A DNA stretch of 8,482 bases from contig CAJGCJ010000085.1 of NCBI GenBank assembly GCA_904501775.1, positions 1 through 8,482 on the forward strand. Direction: 5' to 3'. Both the position numbers and the translations under genes were made by a program. This DNA comes from an uncultured Bacteroidaceae bacterium. Its GTDB lineage: Bacteria; Bacteroidota; Bacteroidia; Bacteroidales; Bacteroidaceae. The notes under the pieces were generated by a model. It was not told where the DNA came from and did no database searches. It saw only the letters and a program-made list of their open reading frames with translations. Of this stretch, positions 1-5,591 are shown piece by piece. Each line of letters starts with the position of its first letter. The first letter of the stretch is position 1.

Positions 1-573
1 CAAGTTTACGAACTCGTAACCGCAAATCTCGTCGTTCTTGTCGAGAGCAAGGCGTGTGATGTAGCCTTCTGCCATCTCCAAGTAACGGGGACCCTTTGCA
101 AGTGTTCCGTACAATGTACCTGTCTGGCTGCGAAGACCCTTACCCAAGTCCTCGAGACCTGCTCCGATGATAAGACCACCCTCAGAGAATGCTGACTGGC
201 TCCGGCCGTAAACAATCTGAAGGAACAACTCGCGCATTGCAGTGTTGATTGCATCGCATACAAGGTCGGTGTTAAGAGCCTCAAGGATTGTCTTGCCGGG
301 AAGAATCTCAGAAGCCATAGCTGCTGAGTGAGTCATACCTGAACAACCGATAGTCTCTACAAGTGCCTCCTGAATAACGCCGTTCTTAACGTTCAAAGAG
401 AGCTTACATGCACCCTGCTGGGGAGCGCACCAACCAATACCGTGTGTAAAGCCCGAGATATCAGCAATCTCTTTAGCCTTCACCCATTTACCCTCCTCGG
501 GTATAGGTGCGGGACCGTGGTTAGGACCCTTCTTAACTACACACATGTTTTCTACTTCGTGTGAATAAACCAT
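1..573 (-). CDS. NifU/IscU-like iron-sulfur cluster assembly scaffold protein, 3' end cut off by the window edge
   Basis: An open frame runs from ATG at 573 leftwards to position 1 without a stop, giving 191 residues. The middle resembles the NifU/IscU N-terminal scaffold fold: a beta-strand-like stretch KLSLNVKNGVIQEA (about 58-71), then ETIGCSGMTHSAAMASEIL with Cys77 in the place of the IscU 'GCGxAIAS' cysteine, then GKTILEA, then Cys106 in VCDAI, which resembles the third IscU ligand (CSxxAxxAI). Cys49 or Cys57 could be the first ligand. Proteins of this family accept Fe-S clusters or their parts and pass them to apoproteins in the cytoplasm. Residues 125-191 (SEGGLIIGAGLEDLGKG and onwards) are not part of classical IscU. 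They match, from memory, a Bacteroidetes/Firmicutes subfamily annotated as an Fe-S assembly scaffold and often found beside a 'GGGtGRT' protein. The start is supported by the conserved opening MVYSHEVENMCVVKKGPNHG. No strong Shine-Dalgarno is visible. The family is fairly sure; the exact role is inference. Confidence 0.85.
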   Translation of the reverse strand, partial: MVYSHEVENMCVVKKGPNHGPAPIPEEGKWVKAKEIADISGFTHGIGWCAPQQGACKLSLNVKNGVIQEALVETIGCSGMTHSAAMASEILPGKTILEALNTDLVCDAINTAMRELFLQIVYGRSQSAFSEGGLIIGAGLEDLGKGLRSQTGTLYGTLAKGPRYLEMAEGYITRLALDKNDEICGYEFVNL

Positions 574-668
574 AATTTTATGTTTTAATAGTGAAACTGG
601 TTTTGTGTTTTCAATTGGCGAAGATATAAAAATTTATTTTTAGAATCAAACTATAAGATTGAAAAATG

Positions 669-681
669 TGTAGCAGCTACA
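669..681. repeat. Short palindrome, possible operator
   Basis: TGTAGC-A-GCTACA is a perfect inverted repeat with 6-bp arms around a single central A. The one-base spacer is too short for an RNA hairpin of this size, so if it matters it is more likely a dimeric-protein binding site. It lies about 95 bp upstream of the scaffold gene start and about 72 bp upstream of the rightward -7 element. It could still be chance. Confidence 0.3.
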
Positions 682-752
682 AACTAATGCTAATTTTCAT
701 TAATTATATATTGATATTTTATGATAGTGGGCCCTTTTTGCAAAAATGTTTG

Positions 753-760
753 TATCTTTG
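753..760 (+). promoter_or_regulatory. Bacteroidetes-type -7 promoter element (TATCTTTG) for the lipoprotein-YIP1-smpB operon
   Basis: TATCTTTG matches the Bacteroidetes primary sigma factor consensus TAnnTTTG exactly. A TTTG that could act as the -33 element ends at 740, only 12 bp upstream, which is shorter than the usual roughly 19-bp spacing, so the -33 part is not convincing. Transcription would start near 766 and give a leader of about 120 nt before the ATG at 888. Confidence 0.45.
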
Positions 761-887
761 AACTCTTTTGAGGCTTGTTTTGGGGTCTCATTGCACGCGA
801 TGCGAGGAATGCTTGAACATTTTTTCATCTTTTTTCGCCCGTTTGTGATGAACACCGCAAGTCAGTACCAAATATCTTTAACAATAT

Positions 888-1601
888 ATGAAGATGAAGA
901 ATTTGTTCACTATTTTTATTTCGGTTTTCGCGTTGTGCTGCGTTTTCTCGTGTGACGAAGCCAATGATACGACATCAACCTACTACGACGGCTTGTTTAC
1001 AGTATACGGCGAGAGCGTGATTCCCGAAATGCACGACACTGCTTTTGTGGTGGGCGATTTGAGTTACTTGGGCCTTCAGAAAGGCGACAAGGCACTGATG
1101 CGCGTCAGCTGTTTCATTGATAATGTATATGGTCCGAAGTATGCGCGTTGGCAGGTTGATAAACTATATGAGAAGATTGAAAAGCATGCGATAACAAAAC
1201 TCTCGGCACAGGATTCGGCTGAATATGTATCTCCCGTTCTGGGAATAGGAGGCTACTATACATATGGAGCTGCATGGGCATGGTTGGGCACACAGATGCT
1301 GAATGTGGTATATAACACAGACGGCTCGGCACCGGCATTCAATCTCGATGCCGAGGGTGCAGTAAACGACACACTCAAGCTGAGACTTACAGCAAAGATC
1401 ACAGACGGCGAAGAGACTGCAGCCAAACTGCTTTGTTACGACCTTACAACTGCTCGAAATATGATAGAGCAGAGTGCGTTGAACAGACTGCTGACATACG
1501 ATACAATTTATACCTCTATCACAATGCAATATCGCGATGCGGTAAACGATTCAATAATTGACGCAACAATAATAGGAGGCAAACTGGCCAATCCTTTTTG
1601 A
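888..1601 (+). CDS. Predicted outer-membrane lipoprotein of unknown function, NigD-like in layout
   Basis: The 237-residue product opens with a charged tip (KMK), a hydrophobic stretch (about 6-20) and a lipobox-like VFSC with Cys22, so it should be cleaved by signal peptidase II and lipid-anchored. The residues after Cys22 are DEANDTT. Early acidic residues match the Bacteroidetes lipoprotein export signal, so display on the cell surface is plausible. The mature part is rich in beta-prone and aromatic segments (YYDGLFTVYGE at about 32-42; GGYYTYGAAWAWLG at about 121-134) and has no catalytic motif I recognise. Its length and order (signal, short acidic linker, 'GLFTV' strand, then two beta-rich halves) recall NigD-like lipoproteins of Bacteroides, but that is a resemblance of layout only. 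ATG 888 and ATG 894 are both usable starts; either leaves the signal peptide intact. The YIP1-type gene follows after 29 nt, suggesting co-transcription with it and smpB. Confidence 0.75.
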   Translation: MKMKNLFTIFISVFALCCVFSCDEANDTTSTYYDGLFTVYGESVIPEMHDTAFVVGDLSYLGLQKGDKALMRVSCFIDNVYGPKYARWQVDKLYEKIEKHAITKLSAQDSAEYVSPVLGIGGYYTYGAAWAWLGTQMLNVVYNTDGSAPAFNLDAEGAVNDTLKLRLTAKITDGEETAAKLLCYDLTTARNMIEQSALNRLLTYDTIYTSITMQYRDAVNDSIIDATIIGGKLANPF

Positions 1602-1630
1602 TAGAATAGGTAAAACAGTAAAATGCACAT

Positions 1631-2200
1631 ATGAAATTCGACAAGCTTTTTGGAACGGTAGTGTTGCTGATGACTGACCCCGTCAGGGCATGGCGCTATT
1701 TCGGCCGCAAGAGCAGCTACAAAGGCATGCTTGTCGATTTCTTGTATCCCATGATGCTGCTGGTGTGCATAGCTGTCTTCTTGGGAACACTGTTCGGATA
1801 TAGTTTCGATGCCGAAAGAATTTATCCCGCAGTCATTAACATGATTGTGTCGTTTGTGACAATCCTGTGCAGCTACCATCTCATTTCGTTTTTGGTAGCA
1901 AGGATTACTCCCCGCTTTGTGGGTGCCGAGCCGCAGCGTCACTGTACCGACAAGCTCACATGCTATTCTATGTCGGTGGTGCTTGTGATAGAGTTCTTCC
2001 TTGCACTTTTTCCCAACTTCAGAATTATAGCATGGATAGCGCAGTTCTATACAGTGAAGATAGTGTGGGATGGTGTAGAGGTGCTGTTGCCTGTCCCCGA
2101 GAATAAACGCCTTGCATACACTATGGCAGTCTCAATGATGATATTGATTCTACCGGTTATTATCGGCAGGTCATTGTCAGTGATATCATTAAACCTTTAA
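1631..2200 (+). CDS. YIP1-family multi-pass inner-membrane protein
   Basis: The 189-residue product has five hydrophobic segments at about 35-57, 66-92, 110-129, 132-152 and 161-179, with no signal peptide. The N-terminal amphipathic part, ending in LLMTDPVRAWRYF (residues 12-24), carries the 'P.raW' pattern seen before the first helix in YIP1/DUF1282-type membrane proteins, which suggests the assignment. Bacterial members have no established biochemical role. No catalytic motif is visible; Pro40, Pro66 and Pro175 lie within or at the ends of the helices. It sits between the lipoprotein gene (29 nt before) and smpB (6 nt after), so it is probably the middle gene of an operon. Membrane protein is near certain; the YIP1 label is moderately sure. 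Confidence 0.75.
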   Translation: MKFDKLFGTVVLLMTDPVRAWRYFGRKSSYKGMLVDFLYPMMLLVCIAVFLGTLFGYSFDAERIYPAVINMIVSFVTILCSYHLISFLVARITPRFVGAEPQRHCTDKLTCYSMSVVLVIEFFLALFPNFRIIAWIAQFYTVKIVWDGVEVLLPVPENKRLAYTMAVSMMILILPVIIGRSLSVISLNL

Positions 2201-2206
2201 TGTCTT

Positions 2207-2668
2207 ATGGAAAAGAGAAAATCAAATGTCAATATAAAAAACAAACGTGCTACGTTCGATTATCTTATCAGCGATACCTATACAGCCGGCATAGTGCTCA
2301 CGGGTACCGAGATAAAGTCGATACGCGAGTCGCGCGCCAGTCTTGTCGATACATATTGCACCTTTATCAATGACGAGATGTGGGTCAAGAATATGCACGT
2401 TGCAGAATATTTCTACGGGTCGTACAACAACCATTCGACACGACGCGACCGCAAGTTGTTGCTCGAGCGTAAAGAGCTGCGCAAACTGCAGCAGACAGTG
2501 AAGAATCCCGGATTTACAATTGTCCCCGTGCGTCTCTTTATAAATGAGAAGGGGCTTGCCAAGCTTGTGATAGGTGTAGCGCGCGGTAAGCACGAGTACG
2601 ACAAGCGACAGAGTCTGAAGGAGCGCGACGACAAACGCGAGATGGACAGAATAAAGAGAAGTTTCTGA
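2207..2668 (+). CDS. smpB: SsrA-binding protein SmpB (trans-translation)
   Basis: The 153-residue product has the usual SmpB length and motifs: NKRATFDY near the N-terminus (12-19), LTGTEIKSIR (31-40), RASLVDTY (43-50), the LLLERKELRKL segment (84-94), and VARGKHEYDKRQSLKERD (124-141), followed by the basic C-terminal tail REMDRIKRSF. SmpB binds tmRNA (SsrA) and brings it to ribosomes stalled on broken mRNA. The tail is disordered in solution and becomes helical in the empty mRNA channel, standing in for codon pairing. No residue expected of the family is obviously missing. It starts 6 nt after the stop of the membrane-protein gene, so it is probably translated from the same message, and it is followed by a terminator-like hairpin. 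The tmRNA gene itself is not in this window. Confidence 0.97.
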   Translation: MEKRKSNVNIKNKRATFDYLISDTYTAGIVLTGTEIKSIRESRASLVDTYCTFINDEMWVKNMHVAEYFYGSYNNHSTRRDRKLLLERKELRKLQQTVKNPGFTIVPVRLFINEKGLAKLVIGVARGKHEYDKRQSLKERDDKREMDRIKRSF

Positions 2669-2677
2669 CAATTATAT

Positions 2678-2725
2678 AGAGGTTGCATCAAAAAAAGCTT
2701 TTGAGTTGCAGCCTCTTAGGCTTTT
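2678..2725 (+). terminator. Terminator-like hairpin after smpB, with a competing small hairpin
   Basis: A 16-bp stem pairs 2678-2693 with 2699-2716: AGAGGTTGCA with TGCAGCCTCT (one G-U pair), then TCAAAA with TTTTGA, with a 2-nt bulge at 2705-2706 and a 5-nt AAAGC loop. The 3' arm overlaps a second hairpin, AGCCT-CTT-AGGCT at 2710-2722, that runs into TTTT (2722-2725). The two cannot form together. The simplest reading is an intrinsic terminator for the smpB operon. The large stem alone has no U-run directly after it, while the small one does. It ends only 15 nt before the metH start, so an attenuator role is possible. Confidence 0.65.
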
Positions 2726-2740
2726 AATTATAGACAAAGA

Positions 2741-5524
2741 ATGCAGAGAATGAATATACAAGAGGCTTTAAAAGAGAGAATATTGATACTCGATGGAGCG
2801 ATGGGTACAATGATACAGAAATACTCGCTCGTAGAAGAGGATTTTCGTGGCGCACGTTTTGCTGACCACGCGAAACTGCTGAAAGGTAACAATGATATTC
2901 TGGTGCTCACCCGCCCCGATATCATTGAGACTATACACGAGAAATACCTGCAGGCAGGTGCCGACATAATTGAGACCTGTACATTCAATGCCAATGCAAT
3001 ATCACAGGCCGACTACGACTGTCAGCATCTGTGCGATGAGATTAATCGCGAGGCTGTAAGAATAGCCCGTCGCGTAGCCGACCGTTATTCAACTCCCGAC
3101 AAACCGCGCTATGTAGTTGCCTCTGTAGGTCCTACAAGCCGCACCTGTTCCATCAGCCCCGATGTGGAGAATCCTGCAATGCGCAACATAACATTCGACG
3201 AGCTTGTCGAGGCATATGTTCAGCAGATGAAAGCCCTCATTGAAGAGGGTGTCGATGCCTTGTTGTGCGAAACCATATTCGATACACTCAATGCCAAGGC
3301 TGCGCTTTATGCAGCCGGCGAGGCTATGAGAATATGCTCGTGCGAAGTTCCTATAATGCTCTCGCTCACAGTAGCCGATGCTGCCGGCCGCACACTCTCG
3401 GGACAGACCATCGAAGCGTTCATGGCCTCGGTGATGAGTCGCAATATCCTCTCTGTGGGTCTGAACTGCTCATTCGGCGCATCCCAGATGAAGCCTTTCA
3501 TCAAGCAGCTGTCAAAGATTGCTCCGTGCTATGTAAGTGCCTATCCCAATGCCGGTCTTCCCAATGCTCTCGGAGGTTACGACCAGACACCGGCACAGAT
3601 GGCCGAGTGCGTGCGTGAGTATATTGACGAGAGTCTGGTGAATATAATAGGCGGCTGCTGCGGTACTACAAACGAATATATTGCCGAATACCCTGCACTT
3701 GTCGAAGGCAAGAGTCCGCGCAAGCCTGCAGAGTATCCCGGGCAATTGTGGCTTTCGGGATTGGAACGCCTCATTGTCGACCGCTCAATGAACTTTATAA
3801 ATGTGGGCGAGCGTTGCAATGTAGCAGGTTCGCGCAAATTCCTACGTCTGATAAACGAGAAGAACTATACCGAAGCCCTCAAGATAGCAAGACAGCAGGT
3901 CGAGGACGGGGCACAGGTGCTCGACATAAACATGGACGACGGTCTGTTGTCGACAAAAGAGGAGATGGTAAACTTCCTCAATCTGCTCGGCAGCGAGCCC
4001 GAGATTGCCCGCGTACCCATAATGGTAGACTCTTCGGACTGGAACGTGATAACAGCCGGACTGAAATGTCTGCAGGGCAGGGCTATAGTAAACTCAATAT
4101 CATTGAAAGAGGGCGAAGAGGCGTTCATTGCACGTGCCACCGAGGCAAGACGTTTGGGTGCGGCTGTTGTTGTCATGGCTTTCGACGAAGTGGGACAGGC
4201 AACAACATACGAGCGCAAAATTCAGGTTTGTGAACGTGCTTATAGGCTGCTGACCGAAAAGGTAGGCTTCGAACCCTGCGAAATAATATTTGACCCCAAC
4301 ATACTTGCAATAGCAACCGGTATCGAGGAGCATGCCGCCTATGGTATCGATTTCATAAGGGCATGCGAATGGATAAGCAAGAATCTTCCCGGTACACACA
4401 TAAGCGGTGGAGTAAGTAACCTCTCGTTCTCGTTCCGCGGTAACAACTATGTGCGCGAGGCGCTGCATGCAGTCTTCCTCTATCATGCCATTGCTGCCGG
4501 TATGGATATGGGTATTGTCAATCCGCAGACATCGGTACAGTACGAGGATATCCCTCTCGATATACGCACTATAATGGAAGATGTCATTTTGAATCGCAAT
4601 GCCGATGCCACCGAACAGCTTATAGCAATTGCCGAGCAGTTGAAGAACAAAGAGATGCACGTTGCGCATCATAACGACGATGCATGGCGTAACCAACCCC
4701 TTGAGGAGCGTCTTAAGACAGCGCTGTTAAAGGGCATTGGCGATTGGCTCGAACCCGACCTCGCCGAGGCTGTTGAGAAATATGGCACCGCTGTGGCAGT
4801 CATATCAGGTCCGTTGATGGATGGCATGGGATATGTAGGCGAACTCTTCGGAGATGGAAAACTGTTTCTTCCGCAGGTGGTGAAGACTGCTCGCACCATG
4901 AAACAGGCTGTTGCAATTCTGCAGCCTCTCATCGAGCAGCAGAACAGCGAACGCAACAATTCGGCTGGTAAGATCCTTATAGCAACAGTAAAGGGCGACG
5001 TACACGACATAGGTAAGAACATTGCCGGCGTGGTGATGGGATGCAACGGATACGAGATATTCGACCTTGGCGTAATGGTGCCTCCCGAAAAGATAGTTGA
5101 GCAGGCGCAAATTAACAATGTCGACATGGTGATTCTGAGCGGTCTCATAACACCGTCACTCGAGGAGATGATAACAGTGGTGAAATCACTGAAGGCTGCC
5201 GGCATGACACTGCCTGTGCTTATAGCAGGTGCCACTACAAGCCCCATGCACACAGCATTGAAGATAGCTCCCGAGTACGAAGGTCTTGTTGTCCATGTGA
5301 AGGATGTATCGCAGAATGTGCTGGTTGCATCGGAACTGCTTGGCACAGCAGAGCGTCGCGAAGCATTCGCTGTCAGGTTGCATGCCGAGCAAGAGGCTCT
5401 GCGCAACAAGGCTGCCGAGCGCACAAAAGAGAGCCTGCGCTCGCTCGACGAGGCACGCAAGAACCGCTTGAACCTCTTTGAGGAATCGCATGCTGCCGGT
5501 TGCGACTGCGGACACTGCAAATGA
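2741..5524 (+). CDS. metH: Cobalamin-dependent methionine synthase, short form without the AdoMet reactivation domain
   Basis: MetH moves a methyl group from 5-methyltetrahydrofolate via methylcobalamin to homocysteine, making methionine in the cytosol. Domains in order: homocysteine-binding barrel (about 1-325) with LDGAMGT (17-23) and zinc ligands Cys243 (GLNCS) and Cys306/Cys307 (GGCCGTT); pterin-binding barrel (about 345-620) with NVGERCNVAGSRKF (354-367); cobalamin cap helices (about 650-740) with MDGMGYVGELF; and the B12 domain (about 743-870) with GDVHDIGKN, where His755 is the lower cobalt ligand. The protein is 927 residues against about 1,227 in E. coli. It stops just after the linker-like SLDEARKNRLNLF (901-913), so the AdoMet-binding reactivation domain is absent. 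The last residues are CDCGHCK, a CxCxxC tail. No leftover activation-domain code follows the stop, so this is a stable short form, as I recall in other Bacteroidetes, not a fresh frameshift. ATG 2741 or 2750 may be the true start; the second aligns better with relatives. No B12 or SAM riboswitch is seen in the 72-nt upstream gap. Confidence 0.97.
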   Translation: MQRMNIQEALKERILILDGAMGTMIQKYSLVEEDFRGARFADHAKLLKGNNDILVLTRPDIIETIHEKYLQAGADIIETCTFNANAISQADYDCQHLCDEINREAVRIARRVADRYSTPDKPRYVVASVGPTSRTCSISPDVENPAMRNITFDELVEAYVQQMKALIEEGVDALLCETIFDTLNAKAALYAAGEAMRICSCEVPIMLSLTVADAAGRTLSGQTIEAFMASVMSRNILSVGLNCSFGASQMKPFIKQLSKIAPCYVSAYPNAGLPNALGGYDQTPAQMAECVREYIDESLVNIIGGCCGTTNEYIAEYPALVEGKSPRKPAEYPGQLWLSGLERLIVDRSMNFINVGERCNVAGSRKFLRLINEKNYTEALKIARQQVEDGAQVLDINMDDGLLSTKEEMVNFLNLLGSEPEIARVPIMVDSSDWNVITAGLKCLQGRAIVNSISLKEGEEAFIARATEARRLGAAVVVMAFDEVGQATTYERKIQVCERAYRLLTEKVGFEPCEIIFDPNILAIATGIEEHAAYGIDFIRACEWISKNLPGTHISGGVSNLSFSFRGNNYVREALHAVFLYHAIAAGMDMGIVNPQTSVQYEDIPLDIRTIMEDVILNRNADATEQLIAIAEQLKNKEMHVAHHNDDAWRNQPLEERLKTALLKGIGDWLEPDLAEAVEKYGTAVAVISGPLMDGMGYVGELFGDGKLFLPQVVKTARTMKQAVAILQPLIEQQNSERNNSAGKILIATVKGDVHDIGKNIAGVVMGCNGYEIFDLGVMVPPEKIVEQAQINNVDMVILSGLITPSLEEMITVVKSLKAAGMTLPVLIAGATTSPMHTALKIAPEYEGLVVHVKDVSQNVLVASELLGTAERREAFAVRLHAEQEALRNKAAERTKESLRSLDEARKNRLNLFEESHAAGCDCGHCK

Positions 5525-5591
5525 TAATTGACATTAGTTAGGATAATACAAACAGTAGAATTGTTCTAAAATCATAAACGTAATAACATAT

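Larger units (their letters stand above)
574..887. other. Divergent intergenic region, AT-rich, no gene seen
   Basis: This 314-base gap separates the minus-strand scaffold gene from the plus-strand lipoprotein operon, so it should hold promoters for both directions. Bases 574-730 are strongly AT-rich. Bases 760-870 are more mixed and read as a leader for the lipoprotein operon. A good -7 element for the rightward operon is present at 753-760. For the leftward gene I found only imperfect TTTG-containing matches around 646-683 on the minus strand, none with the right element and spacing. A 13-bp palindrome lies at 669-681. An open frame starting at 746 crosses into the lipoprotein gene but looks like chance. 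Confidence 0.7.

Noticed and set aside
746..955. A 69-codon plus-strand open frame upstream of and overlapping the lipoprotein start
   Set aside because: Its start falls upstream of and partly inside the promoter-like element, it overlaps the signal-peptide code of the lipoprotein in another frame, and its product looks like no protein family. It is best read as leader sequence.
2669..2740. Cobalamin or SAM riboswitch upstream of metH
   Set aside because: The gap is only 72 nt, too short for a B12 riboswitch, and I see no B12-box-like or SAM-aptamer motif; its structure is explained by the hairpins.
4669..5520. A 283-codon minus-strand open frame opposite the 3' part of metH
   Set aside because: It mirrors metH codons on the opposite strand, its product is low-complexity Ser/Arg/Ala-rich, and metH is clearly the real gene there.
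5527..5549. TTGACA followed by an AT-rich stretch after metH, resembling an E. coli sigma70 promoter
   Set aside because: The spacing to TAGGATAATAC is too short for sigma70, and this group uses TTTG/TAnnTTTG promoters.
5556..5568. Inverted repeat TAGAA-TTG-TTCTA in the metH-ATPase gap as a terminator
   Set aside because: Only five mostly A-T pairs and no T-run after it; too weak to terminate.
5475..5591. Recent frameshift or deletion removing the MetH activation domain
   Set aside because: The 67 nt after the stop hold no activation-domain code in any frame, and the ATPase follows directly, so the short form appears ancestral rather than freshly broken.
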